A stretch of DNA of 64,000 bases, taken from NCBI GenBank assembly GCA_003117195.1, contig BDSI01000073.1, positions 372,001 to 436,000 on the forward strand, given 5' to 3'. The translations under genes and the position numbers were made by a program. Below the pieces are notes generated by a model. The model had not been told where the DNA came from, made no database searches, and worked only from the letters and a program-made list of their open reading frames with translations. The DNA comes from Eudorina sp. 2006-703-Eu-15. Taxonomy: Eukaryota; Chlorophyta; Chlorophyceae; Chlamydomonadales; Volvocaceae. This document shows positions 24,496 to 35,391 of the stretch, in pieces (within the stretch, counting starts at the first letter, position 1; each line of letters begins with the position of its first letter).

Positions 24496-27400
24496 CCCAC
24501 CTGGAGCGAGAGTCCCTGTGAGCTATGTGTTGCGGGCCTTTTGCCGCGTGTCAGCATTCTGGGTTGTGGTTTGGGTTGTGGGTTGTCTTGGCGTTGTGCG
24601 GGGTTTTCAGGTTTTGGATGGGTAGCCCAGTACTCATCGATGGCGGATGGTGTGATGTTGTGTTCGGGCTCCCATGAATTGTGCTCGGGTCCATATCCAT
24701 CCCACGCCACCAGGAATTCTGGGCGTTTGCCCGACTGGTGTTTTTTCTCTCGATGTGCGAGGAGCATTCGTACAGCCCAGTAGGGTCCATCATCCAGGAC
24801 GGTAATGGGTCCTGGTGGTTGTCGGCCCTTGCTTGGCACGTGTGGTTTGAGGAGGGACACGTGAAAGACTGGGTGTATGCGGTATGTGGGTGGCAGGTCG
24901 AGCTTGACTGCTACAGGAGACAGCACCTTGGCGATTTTGAATGGGCCGATCCAGAGGGGTAGCAATTTGCTGGAGCCCGGTGAATGCAACCGGATATTTT
25001 TGGTGCTGAGGAGCACTTCCTGGTTGGCATGGAATTGACCCTCACGCCGGTCTTGGTCGGCGTACTTTTTGTAATAGTCCTGTGCCTTAGCAATGAACTG
25101 CTTAGCCCTCTTAAGGTTGTTCTTCATGTCGTCACAGAATTTCTGTGCGGCGGGAACGTGTGTCTCCATGCCCAGGAGGGCAGGCAAACGGGGCGTACGG
25201 CAGTAGTTCAGTTCGAACGGTGTTGCTTTGATGGAGGCCTGGTATGATTGTTGATTGCGAATTCGACCATGGAGAGCTTGGAATCCCAGTCATCTTGAGC
25301 AGGATTCACGTAGTTGCGCAGGATGTCCTCAAGAACCCTGTGCATTCGCTCTGTTTGCCCGTCGGTTTGCGGGTGGTACGCTGATGATAGCCGCTGTTGT
25401 GTGCCGGTGATTTTGAGGACTTGTTTCCAGAAGTTGCTGATGAACTGTGGCCCCCTGTCAGAGATCACCTCTTCGGGGAGCCCGTGGTGGCGAAAAACAT
25501 TGTCGATGTACAACTGGGCAAGATCCTCAGCTGTGACGTTTTCCGTTGTAGGGGCCACCCGAACCATCTTGGTCAGGCGGTCTACAAACGTGCCCATGGC
25601 GTTGTGGTTATTGTGGCGTTGTGGTGTGTGATAATGAGATGCATCTATCGACACACTTCTCCAGACATGCCCGGGGATCTGGAGTGGCTGTATGTAGAAA
25701 ACCCGTGAGCAAGCCGCGATGTGGCGTCCCACGTCGGCGGTAATATGTGGCCACCAGAACTCACGGCGTATAAGTACCAGGGTGCGATCTACACCCCAGT
25801 GACCGGAGTAAAGGCAGTTGTGATGCTCTTGTAGTATTCGGGTGCGGAGGTTGTGATGATCAGGCACAACCTAGACAGCCATTTTGATGGTAGTGACCAT
25901 CACGGTCATACCTATCAAACACCATAATTCGGCGGTAGTGACCATCGCGGTCATACCGGACGCCATGTTTCGACAATGTGTTTGCATCCGTAAAGTACGG
26001 ATTGAGTGTGTATGCCTCCAGCAGTTCATCGGGTAGGGTAGATTGCATCGTGTACCGCTGCCGTACATGGGCAGCCAGTACCGTTGCTGTGAATCGGCTC
26101 AGCGGATCAGTGACATTCACTCTTCCTTGACGGTATTCCCATGTGCAGATGAAGCACTGCAGATACGCGAGCCAACGAATCTGACGGCGAGAGATTTTCG
26201 ACAGGCTTTTCTGGGAATCCAGGAAGGTGTTAGGGTTATGGTCGGTTATTAATGTAGTAGGCAGATAGCAACGTCATTGCTTAAGGGCTTGGATTACGCC
26301 AAGGAGTTTCTGTTCAGTAGTGGTCTCGCTTCTCTCTGCTTGGGAGAATTTAGCGCTAGTGTAGGCGACAGGGCGTCCTCCTTGGATGAGAACTGCTCCC
26401 GTGCCTGGCAAGGATGTATGCGTCGCTGATAACCTCGAAGGGTTTCGTGACGTCCGGGAATGCAAAAATTGGCGCGTTTGTAAGCGCATCTTTAACCCCA
26501 TCAAACGCGAGCTGTTGTTCAGCTTCCCACGTGAATTGTACGGGGTTAGTTGCCCGTTAACTTAGTAAGGGGTGCTACAAACGAGGAGTAGCCTTGTATA
26601 AATTTGCGGAAATTATTTGATAATCCAAGAAATCCTCGTAAGCTGGAAACATCGTGTGGTGTTGGCCATTTGCGTACGACCTTCACTTTTGAGTCATCGA
26701 CTTTCAAGCCGTTACGACTGACAACCATGCCGAGGAACTTCAATTTCTGACAATTGAATTCACATTTGGATAAATTAATTTGTAATTTTCCCGTTTTAGG
26801 GTGTCGAGCACGAGTCGGGGGTGCTGTAAACGTTCCGTCGGCGATTTACTGAAGACGATGATGTCGTCCAGGTATACAAGGACAAATTTGTCAATGTACG
26901 GTTGGAACACTGAGTTCATTACTGCTTGAAAAGTCGGTGGTGCGTTCGCGAGGCCCTTACTTAGGACGAGGAATTCGTAGTGCCCAAATGGTGTGCGAAA
27001 GGCGGTTTTGTGCCTATCTTCTATTGATTTTAATTTGATGATAACCCGACGGCGGTAGGTCGATCGATGAGACGACCGTCGAACCTTGCAGGGCATCGAA
27101 AAGATCCTCTGCGTTCAATATATATAGGGTAGCGATTTTTAATTGTGACTTTATTTAAGTGTCGATAGTCAGTGCACATAGTCAGTGCACATTCGCAGAC
27201 CGCCATCTTTCTTTGCGGCGAAGAGGACCGGTGCTCCCCAAGGCGAGGACGAAGGCTGCATAAGGCCGAGTTTGAGTAATTGCTCAATTTGTTTTGGAAT
27301 TTCAGTTGTTTCCTGAGGAGATAGCCTGTACATTCGGGAGGAAACAGGTTTAGCATTAGGTTCCGTGTCGAAGGTGTGACGCCGCTGATGGGCTCAAAAA

Positions 27401-27510
27401 CCGCTTGGTATTCTTTCATTAAATCCGTGTCTTGGGCTGCTGGAATGAGATCGTAATGAGGTAGTTGTACGGTGGGCTTGGTGGGCTCTGTGGCTGGTGC
27501 CATACACAAG
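24496..27510 (-). pseudogene. Element B pol remnants (RT, RNase H, integrase, chromodomain)
   Basis: Fragments in gypsy order on the minus strand. RT pieces at 27509-26740 include CTDYRHLNKVTIKNRYP and LVYLDDIIVFS, which keeps the YLDD catalytic box. The RT/RNase H junction MKFLGMVVSRNGLKVDDSKV lies at 26743-26546, and RNase H (GAVLIQGGRPVAYTSAKF) near 26.4 kb. Integrase spans 25867-25208, with HHNCLYSGHWGVDRTLVLIR, SDRGPQFISNFWKQ and HPQTDGQTERMHRVLE. The integrase C terminus and chromodomain (FLVAWDGYGPEHNSWEPEHN) end near 24.6 kb. The second CxxC of the integrase zinc site is lost through a small deletion. A 13-bp tandem duplication at about 27167-27192 and several indels break the frame, so this copy cannot encode a working Pol. 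Confidence 0.85.
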
Positions 27511-28516
27511 TGAGGTGAAGTCGGAACTTGGGGAGGGGCGATGTATGGCCCCGGTGGATTGGGTAGGTGGATGGGTATCGTTCTGTACCTCTCTTACCAC
27601 GAAGAGCATGCCCGGGGCATTTTTTTTTATGGCCCGTCGAACGCCCATTATTCCTGGCGTGGTGTGGTGTGCCAATGGGGCGCAGATGGCTTGCATTGCG
27701 GCCACACCCGCGTTTGCCTCCCCACCTGGAATGTTTGCATGCTTTTCGAACGGACTAAGGGTTTTGCAGCGTCTGTAATGCAGAATCCAATAACAGAGCT
27801 GGCTGTATGGTGCATTAGCCCAGACGTGCAGTCCTGTGAGATTGTGTTTAAAGTATAAGCGTGTGGGGGACGCATATGTGCACAGCGAGCATTGGTACCT
27901 TCATTGTTACAGGCAGCATCAAGTGTGGCCTGGCGACCCGTTGATGCCTACCAGGATGCTTTCAAACTCAACACGCCAATCGCTGCTGGGGCGAAAAGAC
28001 TTTGTGTCGAGAGACACAGTTAAGTCCTGAGGCGCGGTCATGGATGCCGGCCGGAGACCATGCTCCGAGTGTGCGTTTGGAATAGCGCAGGTTGTGCGAG
28101 GGGTCGGTGCGGCCGGATGAGTGTTGGTGAAAGTTGCCGAGTCCGGCGAACCGCTAAATGGAATTTGCACGTTATTTTAAGATGCGATATTTTGATTGTT
28201 CGAAAGCCCGTTAGCTTGATCGTTTGGTTTAGAGCTGCTGGGCGAGGTGCGGCCGGATGGCGCGATGGGCTGTCCCGGGGCTTGTGCCGCCGGCGCCAAC
28301 AGAACTGTAAGATGCTAGGCGATACTGACGATAAGTTACGCAGAAACAATTCGGCGCGCCTCGTCGAGAGCGAACGGAGATATCAGAAAAAACTGATGAC
28401 GTCCGAGTTGGCTTGCGTCGGCGCCAGCTCCATTGAGACTTAAGTTAAAAGTTAAAAGAGGGGATCAAATGAACGTAAGATAGAGGCGCGAACTAGTTCG
28501 ATTCAATTCGCACCAC

Positions 28517-28793
28517 TGTAAGACGCGATCTAACAATGAGTACTAAGAACTGAAGGTCGGAAACGCCCGATAGTCAGCAACTACCCGAGTCCTGAAAGGT
28601 GGTATCAAAAGATACCGAGAATGGCTGACGGTAGGGACTTAGTAGTGTGGATGTGTCGGAGCGTCTCCAGGGAGGTACACCGAGAGGTACTGGCAGTACG
28701 CTTGGCAATACAGGTGTAACTGAAGTACACCGGAAGGTAGGAATTACACAGTTAGGTAATGGTATTGTGTACAGTGCGAAACCTCGTGTTACA
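28517..28793 (-). repeat. Element B LTR (5' LTR in element orientation)
   Basis: 277 bp, same as 24213-24489. Begins TGTAAGACGCG and ends GTGTTACA on the + strand. Confidence 0.92.
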
Positions 28794-28897
28794 CCCCATA
28801 CCGATGGCTCTCGTATACCTATACCGCAAACGCGATGGGCAATCGATTTATGGTGGGATCCGCCAAGCCAGTATGCTAAACTCAACACGCTCGGTCC

Positions 28898-28901
28898 AGG
28901 G
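28898..28901. repeat. Target site duplication AGGG, left (element D)
   Basis: Matches 47180-47183. The element A frame (GPG before, NSYTMTF after) is continuous when one copy is kept. Confidence 0.75.
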
Positions 28902-30239
28902 TGTCACGCCGATTGACTGCACCCGTCAGTTTACTGCTCCAATTCGGTTATTTGCGGTTACTGTGAGTTGTTGTGTGATTCGGTTGTCCGTTTCCTTTGG
29001 TTTCGGGACCATCACTGATGGTAGAGTGTCGTACTTGTTTGTCTTGTGATTTAGGTCGAGGCTTTGCCTTGGTGCTTTGTCTCGATTTGCTCTTCGGCAA
29101 TAGCCGATGAGCAACTAGTAGGCCCCTTTCGTTAGGTTATGGACCTGGCCTAGCGGAAGAGACATGTAAGGTCATTCATCACATCATTCATCTCCTGGAC
29201 CGAGCCCTTATTCCATTGTCATCATTTGCACGCGCAGTGCTTACATCAGCGTTATGGACAGCTGCGCGGCGTCGCTTCTGCAACGGACCAGCCAGCTGAT
29301 CCTACCTTCGGCCTTGCCTCCGGTGTCGCGAACCTACAACAGCGTTTCTGCTGCTTCCACGATGGCACGTTATTTCTGATCTTGTGTTGATGCAGACTCC
29401 TTTGAATGGAACAGCCAACGTGCGCGCATGCGCTGAGGAGTCTCTTTTCTTCTTCGCGCATGCTTGCCCAGCAAATCGAGACCAAGCGCTTGTATTGTCA
29501 AGCGTGATCAAATGATGGTTGCTGAATGACAGTTGTCAATGGTGCCGAGCGATTTGGTATGTCGGCGACTTCTTAGCCGTTCCGTTCGGCAGTCGTCATT
29601 TTGGTGCTCCATCCAGTTGGAATCGCCCGACGTGAGAGTTCTGAGGTCATGCGTGTGCAGCCCAGGCCGCGTTCGGAGGTGATGCCCGCGTGTTTTGCTG
29701 TCTGTGGGAATGCCCGTGCCAAAGTCGCCAGCGCTAGATCCCGGGCCACACCTTGTGCTTAGCCTTTCGTGTAGACCAGCTGGAGCATACACCGTGCTTT
29801 GTGTTTGTGCCTTGTTTGCTGCTGGCCCATTTGATTGACTGCATCAGTAGCCGCGCCGTTGGTGTTCCCTGTTGCGAGTCTGTTGCCATCATGTCGGACA
29901 CCGTCTGAGCATGCCGTACTTGTCGTACATTTCGGGTCTCGGTCGCCATGTACTTCATATTGCCAGCTACGCATGCTGGTCGCTTATTGCCGCATTTGGA
30001 CGCAATTACCTCACGCATCCACACCACACCACCTGGAACCCATCTTTCCAGCTTTGCTACTGCGTTGCACGCTGGGGGGGGGAGTCACGGGTAGGCACAT
30101 GATACGTCAGAGAGCAGTCATACGGCCTGACAGCTGTCACGCCGTTTGGGTGTCATCGTCATTTTACTGCTCCAATTCGGTTATTTGCGGTTACTGTGAG
30201 TTGTTGTGTGATTAGGTTGTCCGTTTCCTTTGGTTTCCC
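28902..30239. other. Left terminal region of element D
   Basis: Contains two homologous blocks, 28902-29007 and 30135-30239, sharing TTTACTGCTCCAATTCGG and what follows. Between them are about 1.1 kb without recognisable coding and a G-rich tract at 30074-30082. The 50 bp at 30083-30132 are identical to 47130-47179. Confidence 0.6.
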
Positions 30240-31228
30240 AAATGATGGACCAATTCCTGGTGCAGGTGAACAACTGAGGACAGGCAAAACAAGCTGAAGA
30301 CTCGGACACTGCAGATCCAATTGCAAACGATAAAATCAAAATGGCACACACGGCTGTGCGTCACACAGCAGGAAATAAACGAGTGACAGGAGGACAGGCT
30401 CCTAAGTGTTGCGGCGATGGCAACGTTCGACCTACTGATCAGGCAGGTGAATTGCGCGGCACGGGCGCGCTGTATGGCTACCTAAAAGGACAGCTTCTTA
30501 GATGAAAATGATGACGGGCTTACTGACGGAACGAGCAGCCCTCTGCACCCTTTGGGACGGAACCTCGAACAAGGGCGACGACAAAACAAAGCCGAAATCT
30601 GCGCGTCCGCAGACCCGGACCCCAGAATCACTCACTTTGTTTTTCCCTTCTTGAAGCCTTGACGGCTTTTCGGCTGGGATGCGGTGTCAAAAGGGAATGG
30701 AGGTGCAAGCGGACGACCACAAGCTTCGACGATGAAGAGCTGTTGCGAAGGCACACCACGTGCACCTCCATTCCCTTTTGACACCGCATCCCAGCCGAAA
30801 AGCCGTCAAGGCTTCAAGAAGGGAAAAACAAAGTGAGTGATTCTGGGGTCCGGGTCTGCGGACGCGCAGATTTCGGCTTTGTTTTGTCGTCGCCCTTGTT
30901 CGAGGTTCCGTCCCAAAGGGTGCAGAGGGCTGCTCGTTCCGTCGGTAAGCCCGTCATCATTTTCATCTAAGAAGCTGTCCTTTTAGGTAGCCATACAGCG
31001 CGCCCGTGCCGCGCAATTCACCTGCCTGATCAGTAGGTCGAACGTTGCCATCGCCGCAACACTTAGGAGCCTGTCCTCCTGTCACTCGTTTATTTCCTGC
31101 TGTGTGACGCACAGCCGTGTGTGCCATTTTGATTTTATCGTTTGCAATTGGATCTGCAGTGTCCGAGTCTTCAGCTTGTTTTGCCTGTCCTCAGTTGTTC
31201 ACCTGCACCAGGAATTGGTCCATCATTT
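30240..31228. repeat. Foldback: 468-bp inverted repeat arms with 53-bp loop
   Basis: Arms 30240-30707 and 30761-31228 are reverse complements with one mismatch noticed (near 30519/30950). The loop (30708-30760) and the inner arm ends recur in inverted orientation at about 47044-47130 in the right terminal region of element D. The foldback therefore arose from element D terminal and leader sequence by inverted duplication. Confidence 0.92.
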
Positions 31229-31238
31229 CTAAAGTAGT

Positions 31239-31796
31239 TTGTGTTGCTTCTGTGTTACGCCTTCAGTGCAGTACCCTCACGGCGCGGGATCCGGCGGCCG
31301 TCAGTCCCACAAACGCCAGCACCGCAATCAGGACGAGTCTGGTGGTACACCGTCCCACCCTCCTCCTCGCCAGCCAGGACCCTACGGCGACGAGCCGCCG
31401 ACGAACATATTTGAGGCGCGGGGTGGCCCTTTCCCTGGCCCTGGGCCGGCGTTCGTACACGTTAACGGGTTCAGTCAGGTTGCCTTAGGCTGGAACCAGC
31501 TGGCCCACGGTTTCACGGTACCGACCGCATCGGTGCAGCAACAGCAGGGACTAGCACGGATCCGTCGCCTGGTATACCTCGAATACAACGAGGGTACGGC
31601 CTGTCCCGCTCCTAGCGGGTACGACTATTTTACGATCGGTCCCTACTCCCAGCTGCTGCCCGTGTTGGTTTACCACGCCGGCCAGCCTCCTGCCAGTAAC
31701 GCACCGCCACCTGTGCCTGCGCCGGGCCCTCACGGGTCCCAGCCTTCGCCGCCGTTCAACTTAGGCTCGTCGGGCTCCACGCCCATGGCTCAGTAA
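31239..31796 (+). CDS. Element D N-terminal ORF, Pro/Gly/Gln-rich
   Basis: 185-codon frame right after the foldback, ending in TAA, with no recognised domain. A protein-like centre (FVHVNGFSQVALGWNQLAHG, then IGPYSQLLPVLVYH) is flanked by Pro-rich segments. It probably belongs to the Gag region of element D. From here to about 32.1 kb lie non-coding sequence and three diverged repeats of a GAACTGTACG...GGCTGCT block (31.97-32.10 kb). Confidence 0.45.
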   Translation: MCCFCVTPSVQYPHGAGSGGRQSHKRQHRNQDESGGTPSHPPPRQPGPYGDEPPTNIFEARGGPFPGPGPAFVHVNGFSQVALGWNQLAHGFTVPTASVQQQQGLARIRRLVYLEYNEGTACPAPSGYDYFTIGPYSQLLPVLVYHAGQPPASNAPPPVPAPGPHGSQPSPPFNLGSSGSTPMAQ

Positions 31797-32594
31797 GGAG
31801 CGAGTGTGAGCGACGCTGGAGGTGTGATCACCTAGTGGTGCTCGCCGTAGGCCCAGCATAGGGGTCGCGGGCCGACTTGGCCGTGTCGGGCGTTCTGCCT
31901 GTGAGCAGGATTGATTTGCCATTCAGGCCTCGGGCGTCCCTCGACGCGCCGTCACAATAGGATATTACGAATTGTACGAGCATAAGACCTTCACGGCTGC
32001 TCAGATTTGGCATTGAACTGTACGATTGTGAGGCCCTTGTGGCTGTTCTGAGTTGGAATCGAACTGTACGGGTTTAAGACTTCAGTGGCTGCTCTTTTGG
32101 CTATATTGGCGCTGGACCTGGCATCTGGCACCGTGTAACGGGACTTCGGTATTAATCTGGATTCGTCACAAGACTCTGGACCTTCTTCAGCTCCCCTGCG
32201 CCGCAACCCGCCACGTGGCGCCACCAATCAGTTATATCGCTCCAACTCCGCGCGCGACGCGCAGGAAGTAAGTTCCAGGGAGGGCAAGGACTTTAAGAGG
32301 ACTTCAGCATCAGGGTCTCCGGGTGGGTCAGGCTCGGGTGATCCTGAGGGTGATAGTGGGCCTTCATCAACCCTTGCGTCGGGTCGTTCCTTACGAGGGA
32401 GTCAGGGCGTCGGGTCCGGCGTAGCTGCTCTTCCTCCGTCGGGGGTCGGGCGGGCTGGTACTTCTGTTAACCCTAGCAATTCTGTATTCGCGCGCCAGCA
32501 AAAGCATCTCGCAAGTCAGTGGACCAAGTTCCTTGAGTTTGTTACGCGGCCTAGACATACACAGCCACCTCCTCAGCCGTACGACTGGGAAGAC

Positions 32595-34520
32595 ATGAGT
32601 GGCGGTAGCTTTCCCGTACTAGAACCCTTTCACTGTAAGGGTGTGGATGGGTTCTTACACGAGGTGAAACAAAAGGCGCTGGTGGATGTAGAGTTGAAAC
32701 GCGGCGCCGGGTCGGTCACGCCGGCCACCTTCTTTCAAGTGCTAGATAGCCTGCCGAAGCCCCACAGTAGGCATGCGGACTGGTGGGGCACAAAGAAGAG
32801 CACCTTCTTAGCCGATGCAGCCGCGCACGTACAAGCGGCTCAACCGCAGCAGGCTCCCGCAGCGGCGCCCGCTGCGGGCGTGCCTGCCGCTCAGCCCGTC
32901 GCTCCTGTCGCTCCCGTGGCTACCGCGTGGCAGCTGTTCGATTACTACAAGCATATTCTTACTGAGCATTTCAAAGCTGAGGCCGAGCAGGCGGATCACG
33001 GCGAATTCACTAGCGCCGTTCAGGGTGACGGGAAGCCCAGCGACTACTACCAACGCCTTAGAACCCTGCACGCCGGCTTAGCGGGCAGGGTCAGCACGTA
33101 TCAGCTGGCGGAGCGTTTCGTAGAGGGTCTGCACCCGACCGTGCGCGAACACGTTAGGCGCGAACTCATGCGGTACCCGCGCACGGACTGGTACAACCGC
33201 ATGGCCCAGACCGTCACGGATGCGGACCGCATCTGGGAGAACCTTAGCCCGGATGAGCGAAAGCCCACGAGCGCAGCCAAGCGTGCGGAAAAGACCGAGA
33301 AGGCGGACAAGCCGCGCACGACGCAGCAGAAGGGGTCCTCTGACAAAAAGGGGATGTTCCTGTGCGAGAAGCACGACTGGAACACCAGCCACACCACTGC
33401 TGACTGTCGCGTGCTCCAGAACCAGGTCCGGTCCCGTCCCGCCATGGTCTCAACCGGTGCGGCGGACGGGATCGTGCAGCAACTCGTCGCACTGTTGACG
33501 CAAAGCGCCGCAGCAACCCAGAAGCCCGCGCAGCCTAACCCATCCCAGAAACCGCGCCGTCCCGCGGTAGCTGGGGCTGGCCCATCCGGATCGGGTGGCT
33601 CTGGCCCACCCCGGCAGGGCCAGCAGGGTGGGCCGCGACGCCCTCGCAGCGAGCTGCATTGTGACTTCTGCTTCCTATCCGGTCACTTGCGTGACCGGTG
33701 CTTCATCGAGCATCCGGAGCTCGCGCCCGCGGGCTTCAAGCCCAGCAGCCCAGCCCTCCAGGTGCTGTTCGAGCTGCAGAAGGCGAAAGCCCCAAAGGTG
33801 GCGGCCGCCGCGTGCGTCGAGGAAGATGATTTCGCTGAGGACGATTACCAGTCAGCGTCCGCGCTTGTTACCCTCAAGCTGGATGACGTCTCAGCCTCCA
33901 GCAGCTCCGCGCTCGCCTGTGCGGAGGCGGAGCTGCCGGGGCCCAGCTCTGAGTCGCGCACGTTCCTGGATTTGCCCAGCTACTACCCATACGGACGCGT
34001 ATCGGAGGTTCGCGAACCGTGCACTTTTTTGTCTTACACCGAACAGCAGCTTGCCGCGGCCATGGAGCTCGCCAAGAGCACCCCCGACGCCGTCAGGGCT
34101 GTCTTGGAACGAGCAGCCGCAGTTGCGGCGAGGCAGCAGGTGCCTAAGAGCTTCGAGCCGCAGCCGCTTGACGCAGATAGGTACCCTGTCCCTGCGGTCC
34201 CCAAGGAACCTGTGCGAAAGCCGTCGTTGCCACCCTCAGACGAAGTGTCCATTCAGCGTCTGTCGCGCATGAGTGTGCTCGATTTTGCCAAGTGCGTGGT
34301 TAACGCTCAGGCGCCGGCTGCTGAGGAACCCGTGCCAGTCCCGGGTGACTCCAGTGTGGCCGCAGCCACGTGTGGCAGTGAGCCCGCTTCCGTGCCGGAT
34401 ACGACGCAGGACGATGCACAGTCGGTGGTACCAAAGCTGGCCACGCATGTAACGCCGCAGGGCATCAGCTTGTTGACAAGTCCCTCATGTCAGGGGGGCA
34501 GACCATGTCAAGCGTCGTAA
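32595..34520 (+). CDS. Element D Gag
   Basis: 641 codons from the first ATG. The same frame is open and Ser/Gly-rich upstream to about 32141, so the true start may lie further 5'. The capsid-like segment contains ATAWQLFDYYKHILTEHF, DYYQRLRTLHAGLAGRVSTY and RFVEGLHPTVREHVRRELMR, matching retrotransposon Gag. Two Cys/His motifs follow: LCEKHDWNTSHTTADCRVLQ and LHCDFCFLSGHLRDRCFIEH (C-x2-C-x4-H-x4-C). The C-terminal third is acidic and Pro-rich. It overlaps the next frame by about 34 nt, compatible with frameshifted translation of the downstream part. Confidence 0.8.
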   Translation: MSGGSFPVLEPFHCKGVDGFLHEVKQKALVDVELKRGAGSVTPATFFQVLDSLPKPHSRHADWWGTKKSTFLADAAAHVQAAQPQQAPAAAPAAGVPAAQPVAPVAPVATAWQLFDYYKHILTEHFKAEAEQADHGEFTSAVQGDGKPSDYYQRLRTLHAGLAGRVSTYQLAERFVEGLHPTVREHVRRELMRYPRTDWYNRMAQTVTDADRIWENLSPDERKPTSAAKRAEKTEKADKPRTTQQKGSSDKKGMFLCEKHDWNTSHTTADCRVLQNQVRSRPAMVSTGAADGIVQQLVALLTQSAAATQKPAQPNPSQKPRRPAVAGAGPSGSGGSGPPRQGQQGGPRRPRSELHCDFCFLSGHLRDRCFIEHPELAPAGFKPSSPALQVLFELQKAKAPKVAAAACVEEDDFAEDDYQSASALVTLKLDDVSASSSSALACAEAELPGPSSESRTFLDLPSYYPYGRVSEVREPCTFLSYTEQQLAAAMELAKSTPDAVRAVLERAAAVAARQQVPKSFEPQPLDADRYPVPAVPKEPVRKPSLPPSDEVSIQRLSRMSVLDFAKCVVNAQAPAAEEPVPVPGDSSVAAATCGSEPASVPDTTQDDAQSVVPKLATHVTPQGISLLTSPSCQGGRPCQAS

Positions 34521-35297
34521 GTAAGCACTTCTCCACTGATACTTTTGCCTACGAGGTCGCGGGTTCTGCGTCGGTGCCCCCGCGGACCTTGAGTTCTATT
34601 CCCGTTTCGGAGCGTGAGACTGCCTTACGACGCAACCCTCTGGCCGCGCGGTACCTTACCACGCCGGCGGGCATGTACTACTACCCCAAGCAGGCCTGTG
34701 CCATTGAGCGTGATGGCCGGCAGATGCATGTTCCTGCACTTCGTGATTTTGCGGCAACCGCCAGCCTCATTCCCACGTCGGTAGCACGCGCCCACAACCT
34801 GCCCATCAAACCCACAAACACCCGGCTGTCAACTTCTGCGCAGCTAGGATGCAGTGTGCGCGGCGAGTTGGATGTGAGCGGTCTTTACCTGACGCTCCTG
34901 CCGGGCACACCGCACGCCACCAGGGTGCCGTTCACCCAGACCCTGGTGGTGGACGTGGCACCGCACTTGTTCCATCTCCTGGTTGGCAACGAGCAAGCTA
35001 AGCTGTGGGGCGATGGCTTGGATTCCTACCCCACGCCGCGTCTGCACTTTCACCCCAACCTGGTTGAGTACCCGGAATATCGTGTCACCATTCCCATGCA
35101 ACCGGTCATAGGCAGCACGAACAAAACGGCGCAGCTGGCCGTTGCCTGTGTTAGCGCGACCACGGACAGCTCGTCTCCCTATGGTTCCGATCTGGGGGGG
35201 GAACCAGCCAACGCTGCCAGCATGCCCGTCGAGCCCATGCACTGTTCCACGGGGGATGCCGCACCGCCACCTACCAGCAGCATCTCCCTCACTAAAG
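34487..35297 (+). CDS. Element D protease-like domain
   Basis: Frame 2, starting MSSVVSKHFSTDTF. Its place between Gag and RT, and the pattern VPALRDFAATASLIPTSVAR followed by beta-rich sequence (LGCSVRGELDVSGLYLTLLP, TQTLVVDVAPHLFHLLVGNE), suggest a retropepsin fold. The catalytic DSG/DTG triplet is replaced by DFA, so it may be inactive or misidentified. A 94-bp tandem duplication (35204-35297 and 35298-35391) shifts the frame into that of the RT ORF, so in this copy the two are disconnected. Confidence 0.5.
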
Positions 35298-35391
35298 CCA
35301 GCCAACGCTGCCAGCATGCCAGTCGAGCCCATGCACTTCTCCACGGGGGATGCCGCACCGCCACCAGCAGCATCTCCCTCACCAGACGGAG
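35204..35391. repeat. 94-bp tandem duplication in element D pol
   Basis: CCAGCCAACGCTGCCAGCAT begins at 35204 and 35298. The length 94 is not a multiple of three, so it explains the frame change between protease-like and RT parts. Confidence 0.85.

Larger units (their letters stand above)
24213..28793 (-). mobile_element. Element B: Ty3/gypsy chromovirus with identical LTRs
   Basis: 4,581 bp, LTRs 24213-24489 and 28517-28793 (277 bp each, no difference seen), TSD CCCCA. The coding strand is minus. On the minus strand the first bases after the 5' LTR read GTGGTGCGAATTG, a possible tRNA primer site. A polypurine-like tract (complement of CCTCCCCACC) abuts the other LTR. No intact gag was recognised between 27.7 and 28.5 kb. 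The coding region is heavily frameshifted although the LTRs are identical. Confidence 0.9.
23689..28901 (+). pseudogene. Element A Dam-like N6-adenine methyltransferase domain, split by element B
   Basis: Coding blocks 23689-24212 and 28794-28901, interrupted by element B. After a linker (MFPPDEFQKVQEALN) comes the core FTYDAGCNNDGSNRLCERFA, then SGEVVWAHPPYSQIREW, then FVVPRWPHVEQIF. The pattern FDxDA...WxNPPY followed by a hydrophobic strand is that of phage-type Dam N6-adenine methyltransferases. The catalytic (D/N)PPY tetrad reads HPPY here. Position between Gag and protease in a gypsy polyprotein is unusual. A role in methylating element DNA is inference; the first residue change may reduce activity. 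The domain runs directly into the protease at 47184. Confidence 0.65.

Noticed and set aside
32783..34272. Shadow ORFs on both strands within element D gag
   Set aside because: Ser/Arg-rich alternative-frame products of GC-rich coding DNA; the Gag frame has the conserved motifs.
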